A stretch of DNA of 64,000 nt, taken from positions 1 to 64,000 of the forward strand of contig NZ_JAAHBQ010000016.1 of NCBI RefSeq assembly GCF_020144665.1, written 5' to 3'. Below are positions 56,770 through 64,000 of the stretch, in pieces. The DNA is from Oscillatoria salina IIICB1. GTDB lineage: Bacteria > Cyanobacteriota > Cyanobacteriia > Cyanobacteriales > SIO1D9. The stretch's first letter is position 1. Each line of letters starts with the position of its first letter. The notes below the pieces were generated by a model. It saw only the letters and a program-made list of their open reading frames with translations. It did no database searches and was not told the DNA's origin. Both the position numbers and the translations under genes were made by a program.

Positions 56770-58173
56770 CTAAGAGAAAATGTGGGAAATATCATCAGAA
56801 ACATCAGCAAAACTACCCCAATCTATTCTTCCTTTTTCGCCTAAAATGTTTTTGGCTGTCCCGTCTTCAAATAAGTAAACCGATACCTTTTCTTGTGGAA
56901 TGAAAGCTTCTGTACGTTCTAAATAAAAACGTTCTTTGATACTTTCTTTATCTTCACATCTAGCAGCTTGCATTAAATTGGATAAATGATCGACAATATA
57001 AGGACTATGAGTAGTTATTAATACATTTAGTCCAGCCTCTACTAACGTGGCTAAAAATTCAATTATTTCAACTTGAGCCGCCGGATGTAAGTTCATTTCC
57101 GGCTCATCAATAATTATTAATTCATTGGGTTCAGCTAGATAACGTAAGCAAAGAACTAAGGGAGCAAGTTCCTTTACCATTGAGGAAACAATTGGCATTT
57201 CTAACTTATAATTTTCTGATACTTCAAAAAGCAATTCTTTCTGTAATCCTGAGCTATCAAAATCTACTTTTCCTTGTAAAATTTCCTTTTCTAATAGTTG
57301 AGAAAGTTGTATGTATTTATAAATTATTTGATGGTTTTTCCCTAACTTTTCTCGTTCTAGCTTATTTCCGTTTAAAATTCGATGAATAATTCTTAAAAAA
57401 TATCTTACTGGTTGATAAACTAAATATTTTGTATTTTGCCGCTTTTGTTCTTCAATTGCTGCTTGAGCAGTGGTCGCATTAAAGTTTTGAAAAGGTAAGG
57501 TAATAAATGTAGTTCTTTCTGTCGGAAATATATACAGTTGTTTAAACAAAGAATTATGAATCGCTTGAAATATCACATTGTATATAAAGCTAATAAGAAT
57601 TTGTTTGGGAAGCTTTTGGAGAATTTCTCGATCCGAATTAGTAGAAATCCTATAAAAATAAAGAGTATAATCGTCGGATTCTTTTAAACTATTTAGTAAA
57701 GAAAAATTTTCTTTTGAGTCAGGAGAAATTTTTGAATCTATACTTAAATTATAAACTGCTTGTTTTAACTTTTGTTTGGTATCCTGTAAATCAAAACTAA
57801 CCTTTAATTTTTGAAAATTTGCTCGTTCGGTAGCCAAAAAATTATTCATCCAATTAGGTGTCAACTTGGCTAATTCGTTGAAGTATATTTCTGCGTATTT
57901 ATCTACAAAATCAACTAAATTAATTTGAGCATTACCTTCATTTATTATTTGTTCAATAGCAGTATCAATAGGTGGGTAAAGTTGCTGAGTTATATTTTTA
58001 TTTTCAAGATATGTTGTTAAATACTGTTCATATCCGTAAGAACTAAAAATGGATGCTAAAGTGTAAGCTGTCCAAGTTTTTCCAGTGCCATTATGACCAA
58101 TAAACACTGTAAGAGGCTTTAAATCTATCTCAGCTTTTTCGATAACGCCTAAGTTACAAATTTTTATTTTCAT
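56770..58173 (-). CDS. ABC-type AAA ATPase (AAA_15/21, OLD/AriA-like)
   Basis: 467 residues. Walker A GHNGTGKT at 26-33 directly after the N-terminal strand (KICNLGVIEKAEIDLKPL). The long middle insertion is helical. The ABC signature-like region is SSMVKELAPLVL, Walker B is LIIIDEPEMNLHP at 352-364 and the switch His is H389 (LITTHSPYIV). No TOPRIM domain follows, so the nuclease activity of OLD proteins is not in this chain. The gene downstream supplies a D...ExK candidate instead. No HIP1 octamer was seen in either gene, suggesting recent acquisition. Such ATPases act as sensors or motors in several phage-defence systems. Confidence 0.85.
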   Translation of the reverse strand: MKIKICNLGVIEKAEIDLKPLTVFIGHNGTGKTWTAYTLASIFSSYGYEQYLTTYLENKNITQQLYPPIDTAIEQIINEGNAQINLVDFVDKYAEIYFNELAKLTPNWMNNFLATERANFQKLKVSFDLQDTKQKLKQAVYNLSIDSKISPDSKENFSLLNSLKESDDYTLYFYRISTNSDREILQKLPKQILISFIYNVIFQAIHNSLFKQLYIFPTERTTFITLPFQNFNATTAQAAIEEQKRQNTKYLVYQPVRYFLRIIHRILNGNKLEREKLGKNHQIIYKYIQLSQLLEKEILQGKVDFDSSGLQKELLFEVSENYKLEMPIVSSMVKELAPLVLCLRYLAEPNELIIIDEPEMNLHPAAQVEIIEFLATLVEAGLNVLITTHSPYIVDHLSNLMQAARCEDKESIKERFYLERTEAFIPQEKVSVYLFEDGTAKNILGEKGRIDWGSFADVSDDISHIFS

Positions 58174-58240
58174 GGCAATTTTTTAACTTAGCTGAGTGAA
58201 AAATAAATAATTTACTGTTTTCAGTTTACCAGTTTTGATG

Positions 58241-58257
58241 GGTGGGCAATGCCCACC
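58241..58257. repeat. GGTGGGCAATGCCCACC palindrome (right flank of cassette)
   Basis: Perfect 8-base arms GGTGGGCA/TGCCCACC around one base, 68 bases upstream of the ATPase start and 14 bases beyond the ubiH-like stop. Differs at only two positions from the palindrome at 56169-56187. May be the terminator of the hydroxylase gene and a repeat used in insertion of the cassette. Confidence 0.6.
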
Positions 58258-58270
58258 TTGAATTCATTTT

Positions 58271-59515
58271 TTAACGTTGGGCTAATTGCGGGGTTTTTCC
58301 CAATAATCCTGTCATCAATCTTAGGGAATAGATTTTGAGAGGATGAATGTGATTCATTAGCCACAAACCGAAGCGACGGAGGGTGACAATAGGAAAAAGG
58401 TTATTAGAAAAAATTCGGTCTAAAAAGTCAGTAAAGCCGAGAATAGTAAGATTTTCTAGTTTGCGCCAGCGTTCGTAGCGTTTGAGGATGCGAATATCAC
58501 CAATATCCTCACCTCGATTGTAAGCTTCGCGCAAGATTTGAGCAAGGGCGGCTGCGTCGCGAATACCGAGGTTTAAACCTTGTCCCCCGACGGGATGACA
58601 ACAGTGGGCTGCGTCGCCAATTAAGGCTAATCTAGGTTTAATGTAGCGATCGCTCTGCATCAATTGTACGGGAAACAAATAGCGATCGCTGCTCAATTCA
58701 ATTTCTCCAAGTAAACCAGCCAGACGCTGTTCTAATTTTGCCAGAAATTCGTCTGCGGGTAGTTCTTGTAAAATTTTCGCTTCTGCGTGGGGAGATGTCC
58801 AGACTATCTGACAACGGTTTCCTGGTAAAGGTAAGACTCCCATTGGACCGCTATACCAAAAGCGCTCGAAAGCAGTATCATTAGTTGGGGCTGAATGTTT
58901 AATCGTAAATGTGACGCAAGATTGCCAATACTTCCAGCCGTGAGTTTGGATACCAGCTTGAGTACGAATTTGCGATCGCTTCCCATCAGCACCCACCAGT
59001 AAACGCGATCGCAGTTTGCGGATCTCTCCGTTTAATTTTACTTCAATTTCGACATCTGATTCGTGATAATCAACTTTGATTACTTCTGCCGGAGATAACC
59101 AAGTAATATTGTCGCATTCCGCCGTAAACTGTTGCAGAGAAGACAAAACTGTGCCATGTTCAGCAACATAACCCAGTGCATTTGTCTTTAAATCGGACAA
59201 CTGGAACTTGACAATTTCCGGATAATCTGCATCCGACAAGCGAATATTGCGAAACTGGGCAATTTTGGGTAAGATATCATCCCAAACACCAATCCCAGTC
59301 AAAATTCTCCCCGAAAGTAACGAAAGAGCATAAGCTTGCTTACGTGCAGTGGCTACTTCTTGGGGTAACGCTTCAATAATAACTACTTTTAAGCCAGAAT
59401 CCTGCAACGCAGCCGCAAAAGTAGTTCCCACAATCGAGCCACCAGCGATCGCCACATCATAATCTAAGTTTACGGTCGTCGTTTCTCTTTCGGGAGTTAA
59501 CTGATTTAAAATCAT
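58271..59515 (-). CDS. UbiH/VisC-family FAD-dependent hydroxylase
   Basis: 414 residues. FAD-binding Rossmann motif IAGGSIVGTTFAAALQDSG near the N-terminus, LLVGADGKRSQIR in the middle and GDAAHCCHPVGGQGLNLGIR binding the flavin further on: the class A flavin monooxygenase set. In bacteria the family hydroxylates ubiquinone precursors; in cyanobacteria, which make plastoquinone, the orthologue's substrate is not settled. It stands alone on the minus strand. Confidence 0.88.
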   Translation of the reverse strand: MILNQLTPERETTTVNLDYDVAIAGGSIVGTTFAAALQDSGLKVVIIEALPQEVATARKQAYALSLLSGRILTGIGVWDDILPKIAQFRNIRLSDADYPEIVKFQLSDLKTNALGYVAEHGTVLSSLQQFTAECDNITWLSPAEVIKVDYHESDVEIEVKLNGEIRKLRSRLLVGADGKRSQIRTQAGIQTHGWKYWQSCVTFTIKHSAPTNDTAFERFWYSGPMGVLPLPGNRCQIVWTSPHAEAKILQELPADEFLAKLEQRLAGLLGEIELSSDRYLFPVQLMQSDRYIKPRLALIGDAAHCCHPVGGQGLNLGIRDAAALAQILREAYNRGEDIGDIRILKRYERWRKLENLTILGFTDFLDRIFSNNLFPIVTLRRFGLWLMNHIHPLKIYSLRLMTGLLGKTPQLAQR

Positions 59516-59599
59516 TTTTGGCTAAATAGCAAGTAAATGTTAGGAATATTTACTTTATTTTATCGCCCGATGGGATGGGCATTTTACTTCTGTATCTGA

Positions 59600-59741
59600 T
59601 TATGTCATGCTGAGTGAAATTCTCAACGCAGTGAAGAATTGAGTGTTCGCGTAGCGTTCTCGTTGGCGTAGCCTTCCCGAAGGGTAGAGTAGCATCTCCA
59701 ACATACTGGATGGAGAAGATTCTTCGCTTTAAAAGAATGAC
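59600..59741. repeat. Long intergenic repeat, copy 1
   Basis: Begins TTATGTCATGCTGAG and ends CTTTAAAAGAATGAC. Its core of about 68 bases (GAAGAATTGAGTGTTCGCGT onward to AGAGTAGCATCTCCA) is identical to that of copy 2 at 59814-59979, and the outer ends also match. Contains the GGCGTAGCCTTCCCGAAGGG palindrome. Non-coding. Confidence 0.8.
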
Positions 59742-59813
59742 ACTACTTTTCGCTCAGAATGACAATGTAAACTGACAATTGGGAAGCGATCGCCAAAAGG
59801 TTCTCAGTCTAAA

Positions 59814-59979
59814 TTATGTCATGCTGAGGGAAATGGGTGAACGTAGTGAAGAATTGAGTGTTCGCGTAGCGTTCTCGTTGGCGTAGCCTTCCCGAAGGGT
59901 AGAGTAGCATCTCCAGCGCAATGTAGATTGTCCCTTCGTCTCAGGTGTGCTTGAGATTCTTCGCTTTAAAAGAATGACA
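59814..59979. repeat. Long intergenic repeat, copy 2
   Basis: Direct repeat of 59600-59741, with the same TTATGTCATGCTGAG start, the same 68-base core and the same AAAAGAATGAC end. The distance between core and end is longer (extra CGCAATGTAGATTGTCCCTT segment). Two tandem copies separated by about 72 bases. Confidence 0.8.
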
Positions 59980-59988
59980 GCATTTACT

Positions 59989-60039
59989 AGCCCGCGAAGG
60001 CGGGCTTCGTTCGTGTAGCCGCCCGTTTACGGGTGCGGC
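59989..60039. terminator. Two GC-rich hairpins before rplS
   Basis: AGCCCGCGAAGGCGGGCT (59989-60006) has the same stem as 51372-51389. It is followed by GCCGCCCGT/ACGGGTGCGGC (60018-60039) with one bulged T. Both lie upstream of the rplS promoter and probably insulate it. Confidence 0.5.
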
Positions 60040-60057
60040 GAAGATTCTTAACAAATC

Positions 60058-60087
60058 TAGACAAAAATCCTCTCAATGAGGTATAGT
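60058..60087 (+). promoter_or_regulatory. Putative rplS promoter
   Basis: TAGACA at 60058-60063, 18-base spacer, TATAGT at 60082-60087, about 27 bases before the rplS ATG. Good match to the housekeeping consensus; the short leader would leave little room for regulation. Confidence 0.5.
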
Positions 60088-60114
60088 AGAAAATTGTGAG
60101 TTTTTACAAAAGCC

Positions 60115-60477
60115 ATGAAAGCCGAACAAGTCATTCGCTCAATAGAAGCAGAATACATCAAATCTGACTTACCCTCAATTAACGTGGGGGATACAGTACG
60201 CGTCGGAGTAAGAATTATTGAAGGGGGAAAGGAACGCGTACAGCCATTTGAAGGTACAGTAATCGCCATGCGTAATGGCGGAATTAATGAAACAATTACC
60301 GTTCGACGGATTTTCCAAGGTGTGGGAGTAGAAAGAGTCTTTCTGCTACATTCACCGAGAATTCAATCAGTAAAAGTAGTTCGTAGAGGTAAAGTACGTC
60401 GAGCCAAATTATATTATTTACGCGATCGCATTGGTAAAGCAACCCGCATTAAACAACGTTTCGACCGCCCAATTTAA
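60115..60477 (+). CDS. rplS: 50S ribosomal protein L19
   Basis: 120 residues. [40 protein letters not shown] and the terminal [19 protein letters not shown] are diagnostic. It precedes tRNA-Trp and the secE-nusG-rplKAJL operon, the usual cyanobacterial order. Confidence 0.97.
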   Translation: MKAEQVIRSIEAEYIKSDLPSINVGDTVRVGVRIIEGGKERVQPFEGTVIAMRNGGINETITVRRIFQGVGVERVFLLHSPRIQSVKVVRRGKVRRAKLYYLRDRIGKATRIKQRFDRPI

Positions 60478-60570
60478 ACTAGAGAGCGGCGGAGTCTCCT
60501 GCAAAAGTTACCCTTTTGCGTTAAACTGGATCGAAGAAAAGCTCCGCCTCACGTTATAATAAAAAAGTAT

Positions 60571-60643
60571 GCGCTCTTAGTTCAGTTGGTAGAACGCAGG
60601 TCTCCAAAACCTGATGTCGGGGGTTCAAGTCCTCCAGGGCGCG
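60571..60643 (+). tRNA. trnW: tRNA-Trp (anticodon CCA)
   Basis: 73 bases folding as a cloverleaf: acceptor GCGCTCT/AGGGCGC with one G-T pair, D-arm containing TAGTTCAGTTGGTAGA, anticodon loop CTCCAAA giving CCA for UGG, T-arm GGGGGTTCAAGTCCTCC, discriminator G. CCA is not encoded. A TATAAT box lies at 60555-60560, 11 bases upstream. Confidence 0.96.
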
Positions 60644-60831
60644 TTCTCATCTCAACCAAAAGGCTGTACCCGAAAAGAGCAAACCAGTGACGCGAAACCC
60701 AAGCGTACCAAACTACGCTTTTCCTAGCCAAATCAAGATTCGGGTAAGCTGTTGAGTGTGAGTAAAAATAAAACTTAAAGGTAGAAAATTACTTCGCCTT
60801 TAAATGAACTTTTTGGGGGAGGGTAGTAACA

Positions 60832-61068
60832 GTGGCAAAGAAAAATGCAACTAAAAAAGAAAATACAGAAACCAAAGACAGCAAAGAGGGCTTAGGCAAT
60901 ATGAGTTTCGTCAAAGAAACTCAAGAAGAACTTGCCAAAGTCGTTTGGCCTAGCCGACAACAATTGATTGGGGAATCGGCGGCAGTAATGCTAATGGTAA
61001 CACTAGTGGCAACAATTATTTATTTAGTCGATAACTTCTTCGCATGGGCAGCAGGGAAGGTGTTTTAA
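60832..61068 (+). CDS. secE: Preprotein translocase subunit SecE
   Basis: 78 residues starting at GTG behind GGGGGAGGG. A Lys-rich hydrophilic N-terminus is followed by the SecE core (FVKETQEELAKVVWPSRQQL) and a single TM helix (AAVMLMVTLVATIIYLV). One base separates it from nusG. Confidence 0.95.
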   Translation: MAKKNATKKENTETKDSKEGLGNMSFVKETQEELAKVVWPSRQQLIGESAAVMLMVTLVATIIYLVDNFFAWAAGKVF

Positions 61069-61069
61069 A

Positions 61070-61690
61070 ATGAGTTTTGCAGCAGAATATCCAGACGAAG
61101 AAAATCTTGAGCAACAAGAAAAACGACAGAAAGCTCGTTGGTATGCAGTGCAGGTAGCTTCAGGCTGTGAAAAGCGCGTGAAGGCAAACCTAGAAATGCG
61201 TATTCGCACGCTGGATGTAGCTGACAGAGTTCTCCAAGTACAAATTCCCCAAATGCCAACCGTGAAAATCCGGAAAGATGGCAGTCGCCAACATAGCGAA
61301 GAAAAAGTCTTTCCCGGTTACGTCCTAGTCAGAATGGTAATGGACGATGAAAGTTGGCAGGTTGTCAAAAACACCCCAAATGTGATTAACTTTGTAGGTG
61401 CTGAACAAAAACGTCGCTACGGACGAGGGCGCGGTCACGTAAAACCTGTTCCTCTCAGTCCGGGAGAAGTCGAGCGCATTTTCAGACAAACTACCGAGCG
61501 AGAACCAATCGTCAAAATCGATATGGCAGTGGGAGACAAAATTTCCGTACTCTCTGGACCCTTTAAAGATTTTCAAGGTGAGGTCATTGAAGTTAGTCCG
61601 GAAAGAAGTAAACTGAAAGCTCTGCTGTCTATCTTTGGGCGCGATACGCCAGTAGAATTAGAGTTTAACCAAGTTGAGAAACAAAGCTAG
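61070..61690 (+). CDS. nusG: Transcription termination/antitermination factor NusG
   Basis: 206 residues. NGN domain ([39 protein letters not shown]) followed by a C-terminal KOW domain ([20 protein letters not shown]). Binds RNA polymerase and couples it to the ribosome. Two bases before rplK. Confidence 0.97.
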   Translation: MSFAAEYPDEENLEQQEKRQKARWYAVQVASGCEKRVKANLEMRIRTLDVADRVLQVQIPQMPTVKIRKDGSRQHSEEKVFPGYVLVRMVMDDESWQVVKNTPNVINFVGAEQKRRYGRGRGHVKPVPLSPGEVERIFRQTTEREPIVKIDMAVGDKISVLSGPFKDFQGEVIEVSPERSKLKALLSIFGRDTPVELEFNQVEKQS

Positions 61691-61692
61691 CA

Positions 61693-62118
61693 ATGGCAAA
61701 GAAAGTAGTTGCCCTGATTAAATTGGCTCTTCCGGCAGGAAAAGCCAATCCAGCGCCGCCTGTGGGACCTGCCCTAGGTCAACATGGCGTAAATATCATG
61801 GCTTTTTGTAAAGAATACAACGCGAAGACTGCTGACCAAGCAGGAATGGTGATTCCGGTAGAAATTTCGGTTTTTGAAGACCGCAGTTTTACCTTTATCC
61901 TAAAAACGCCACCAGCGTCAGTATTGATTCGCAAAGCTGCCGGAGTAGAAAAAGGCGCTAGTGAACCGAATAAGCAGAACGTGGGTAAGATAACTCGCGA
62001 CCAATTGAGGGAAATAGCGCAAACTAAAATGCCCGATTTGAATGCTAACGATATCGAAGCAGCAATGAAGATTGTGGCAGGAACGGCGAAAAACATGGGC
62101 GTGAAAATCGAAGACTAA
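61693..62118 (+). CDS. rplK: 50S ribosomal protein L11
   Basis: 141 residues. [20 protein letters not shown] and the C-terminal rRNA-binding part ([19 protein letters not shown]) are diagnostic of the GTPase-centre protein. Confidence 0.98.
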   Translation: MAKKVVALIKLALPAGKANPAPPVGPALGQHGVNIMAFCKEYNAKTADQAGMVIPVEISVFEDRSFTFILKTPPASVLIRKAAGVEKGASEPNKQNVGKITRDQLREIAQTKMPDLNANDIEAAMKIVAGTAKNMGVKIED

Positions 62119-62173
62119 AATAATTTAACTAGGGGAGAGGCTGCGGCTTCGTTATTTACCCAAGGAGAAAAAA

Positions 62174-62893
62174 ATGGCAAAAAAAATCTCGCGTCGAATG
62201 CAAGCGGCGCTGGAAAAAGTAGAACCACGAGCTTACGAACCACTACAAGCTCTCAATCTTTTAAAAGAAACAGCTACGGCTAAATTCGACGAAACAGCCG
62301 AAGCTCATATTCGTTTGGGAATTGACCCCAAATACACCGACCAACAGTTACGGACAACGGTTAGCTTCCCGAAAGGTACAGGTCAAGCTGTGCGGGTTGC
62401 CGTCATCGCTAGAGGCGAACAAGTACAGGAAGCAACTAACGCTGGTGCTGATGTGGTTGGTTCTGAAGAATTAATCGACGAAATCCAACAAGGACGAATG
62501 GATTTCGATATTGTGATCGCGACTCCAGACATGATGCCGAAAGTAGCTAAATTGGGGCGGCTTTTGGGTCCGAGAGGGATGATGCCTTCTCCGAAGGGAG
62601 GAACAGTTACTACTGACATTACTGATGCGATTGGCGCATTTAAAGCAGGTAAACAAGAATTCCGGGCTGACAGAACTGGGATCGTTCATGTTATGTTTGG
62701 AAAGGCATCATTCCCAGCAGAAGATTTGTTAGTCAATTTGAAGGCATTGCAGGAAGTTATCGATCGCAATCGTCCTTCTGGAGCTAAAGGTCGTTATTGG
62801 CGCAGTGTATATGTCTCGGCATCAATGGGACCTGCGATTGAAGTTGATATTAGCTCGCTGCGGGATCTAAAAACAACTGAAATTGCTGCTTAA
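62174..62893 (+). CDS. rplA: 50S ribosomal protein L1
   Basis: 239 residues. [40 protein letters not shown] and [17 protein letters not shown] identify it. L1 forms the mobile stalk and in many bacteria represses its own operon; the 55-base gap before it could hold a site, which I cannot show. CAAGGAG lies upstream of the ATG. Confidence 0.98.
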   Translation: MAKKISRRMQAALEKVEPRAYEPLQALNLLKETATAKFDETAEAHIRLGIDPKYTDQQLRTTVSFPKGTGQAVRVAVIARGEQVQEATNAGADVVGSEELIDEIQQGRMDFDIVIATPDMMPKVAKLGRLLGPRGMMPSPKGGTVTTDITDAIGAFKAGKQEFRADRTGIVHVMFGKASFPAEDLLVNLKALQEVIDRNRPSGAKGRYWRSVYVSASMGPAIEVDISSLRDLKTTEIAA

Positions 62894-63177
62894 GTGCTCA
62901 TAACTCATAACTGAATAGGTTTAAGCCGAAGACAGCAGGAGCGAATAGCTTAATACCCTGCCGAGGTTGATACTCACAATTTCCCTTTCTGCTACAGCCG
63001 TAGTTTAGCTGTGGCAGAGTTAAGAAAGTGTGTTGCGTCAAGCACAACCCCGGCAAAAATGTCGGGGTTTTGTGTTGGGAAAACGAGTTGTTTAGCAACG
63101 AAGTAAAGACCTCCTGAGTAGTTATCAGCGAGCAGTTACCAACCCATTACCAAATAAACACAGGAGGTGAGTCAGAG
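62894..63177 (+). promoter_or_regulatory. L10 (rplJ) leader RNA
   Basis: 284 non-coding bases between rplA and rplJ with several strong stems. One is CTGCTACAGC/GCTGTGGCAG at 62989-63017 (10 pairs, 9-base loop). Another is AACCCCGGC/GTCGGGGTT at 63046-63069 followed by a U-rich stretch, attenuator-like. An ACCTCC element (about 63108-63114) can pair with the AGGAGGT Shine-Dalgarno of rplJ (about 63162-63168). This fits the known L10 leader, where the L10-L7/L12 complex binds its mRNA to repress translation. The exact kink-turn site is not located. Confidence 0.6.
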
Positions 63178-63750
63178 TTGGGAAGAACGCGAGAAAACAA
63201 GGAAGCGGTAGTTGAGGATCTCAAGCAACTCTTGAGTGAATCGCAGCTAGCAGTAGTCATTGACTACCAAGGGCTGTCGGTAGCCGAAATTACCGATTTG
63301 CGAGATCGTCTGCGCCCCGCAGGTGCAATTTGTAAAATCACCAAAAATACGCTGATGCGGCGTGCGGTGGAAGGTGATGAAACCTGGCAGCCAATGAATG
63401 AATTTTTGGCTGGTAGTTCTGCCTTCTTACTGGTGAAAGACGATGTAGGTAGTGCGATTCGCGCTTACCAGGATTTTCAGAAAGCTACTAAGAAAACTGA
63501 GTTTCGCGGTGGCGTGATGCAGGGTCAAGCCCTGAATCAAGATCAGGTAAAAGCGATCGCGGATCTGCCTTCTAAGGAAGAACTGATTGGTCAAGTGGCT
63601 GGGGCGATTAATTCGATCGCTACTAAGCTGGCTGTCGGGATCAATGAAGTTCCTGCTTCTTTGGGACGGGGAATCAACGAGGTTCCTGGTTCTTTGGGCA
63701 GAGTTTTTGGGGCTTTGGCTCAAAAACAAGAACAAGACAAGGCTGCTTAA
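63178..63750 (+). CDS. rplJ: 50S ribosomal protein L10
   Basis: 190 residues. The start is TTG at 63178, decided by AGGAGGTGAGTCAGAG just upstream; no ATG is better placed. SQLAVVIDYQGLSVAEITDL, then CKITKNTLMRRAVEG, is diagnostic. The C-terminus contains a small tandem duplication (INEVPASLGRG, INEVPGSLGRV) in the region that carries L7/L12 dimers. Confidence 0.96.
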   Translation: MGRTRENKEAVVEDLKQLLSESQLAVVIDYQGLSVAEITDLRDRLRPAGAICKITKNTLMRRAVEGDETWQPMNEFLAGSSAFLLVKDDVGSAIRAYQDFQKATKKTEFRGGVMQGQALNQDQVKAIADLPSKEELIGQVAGAINSIATKLAVGINEVPASLGRGINEVPGSLGRVFGALAQKQEQDKAA

Positions 63751-63818
63751 GCAGTTGATTGCCAATTGGCGCTTGAGCGTCGTTAAAGTTAACTAATTAC
63801 CATCAAGGAGTTTAATTC

Positions 63819-64000
63819 ATGTCTGCTACAACTGACGAAATTTTGGAAAAATTGAAATCTCTGACTTTGCTGGAAGCTTCTGAGCTTGTTAAGCAAATCG
63901 AGGACACATTCGGTGTAAGTGCTGCTGCTCCCTCTGGTGGGATGATGATGATGGCTCCCTCTGGGGGTGGTGGTGCTGCGGCTGCCGAAGAAGTCGAAGA
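63819..64000 (+). CDS. rplL: 50S ribosomal protein L7/L12 (5' part; runs off window)
   Basis: First 60 codons, from ATG at 63819 behind AAGGAG. The N-terminal dimerisation domain ([20 protein letters not shown]) and the flexible Ala/Gly/Met hinge ([17 protein letters not shown]) are present; the C-terminal factor-binding domain lies beyond the window. 68 bases after rplJ. Confidence 0.96.
   Translation, partial: MSATTDEILEKLKSLTLLEASELVKQIEDTFGVSAAAPSGGMMMMAPSGGGGAAAAEEVE

Noticed and set aside
56186-58173. Known PARIS, OLD or Gabija system
   Set aside because: No TOPRIM domain in the ATPase or its partner and no UvrD-like helicase; the partner instead shows a D...ExK pattern, so a named system cannot be assigned.
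59600-59979. Possible CRISPR array
   Set aside because: Only two copies of a unit above 140 bases with different internal spacing; no short regular repeats or spacers, and no cas genes in the window.
62898-63098. 66-codon minus-strand frame between rplA and rplJ
   Set aside because: Overlaps the structured L10 leader; the apparent peptide comes from hairpin sequence.

Overview
The window is chromosomal DNA from a cyanobacterium. The evidence is the frequent HIP1 octamer GCGATCGC, an NDH-1 subunit specific to oxygenic phototrophs (ndhN), the light-repressed hibernation factor lrtA/hpf, the clock-input iron-sulfur protein LdpA, a Ycf45/R3H ATPase, GuaB3, DUF3120, and the cyanobacterial order of the ribosomal super-operon. 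The sequence alone does not fix genus or species.

Layout. (1) 0.2-12.3 kb: housekeeping genes, namely a DUF512/radical-SAM protein, uppP, a DUF3120 membrane protein, an FHA-class III nucleotide cyclase, lipB, hpf/lrtA, deoC, recO, an MFS transporter, a GT4 glycosyltransferase and a diacylglycerol-kinase-like lipid kinase. (2) 12.5-18.6 kb: a secreted matrixin-like protease, secG and gpmI on the minus strand, then an envelope/stress-type group (a membrane protein, a PRC-barrel/DUF2382 protein, an SLH-domain protein). (3) 18.8-37.0 kb, minus strand: one long ribosomal cluster from rplC to prfA (S10-spc-alpha genes, then truA, rplM, rpsI, rpmE). It includes a 37-codon rpmJ and a structured leader of more than 600 bases upstream of rplC. 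(4) 37.6-39.6 kb, plus strand: ndhN, a von Willebrand A (VWA) protein and a motif-repeat protein resembling the Slr1339 salt-stress family.

(5) 39.9-50.1 kb, minus strand: an accessory block. A class III aminotransferase and a SAM methyltransferase are translationally coupled. About 200 bases downstream lies a five-gene operon with 0-16 base gaps: zinc-type dehydrogenase, HAD sugar phosphatase, second dehydrogenase, glucokinase, nucleotidyltransferase. Aminotransferase plus sugar phosphatase plus polyol dehydrogenase is the logic of azasugar/aminopolyol biosynthesis, so this is a candidate small-molecule cluster. Nearby are a periplasmic HAD phosphatase and an EamA exporter. (6) 50.3-56.2 kb: a gene remnant, a second VWA paralogue, ldpA, the R3H/AAA protein and guaB3. 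(7) 56.2-58.2 kb: an ABC-type AAA ATPase paired with a protein carrying a D...ExK nuclease-like motif. No HIP1 octamer is seen in it, and near-identical palindromes lie on both sides; it is a candidate defence module. (8) 58.3-64 kb: a UbiH-family hydroxylase, a repeat-rich spacer, then rplS, tRNA-Trp(CCA), secE, nusG, rplK, rplA, rplJ and the start of rplL, with an L10-type leader before rplJ.

The two parts most worth a second look are the aminotransferase/dehydrogenase/kinase cluster (39.9-47.5 kb) and the ATPase-nuclease cassette (56.2-58.2 kb). Everything else is mainly conserved core genome. No CRISPR array, rRNA or intact transposase was seen.
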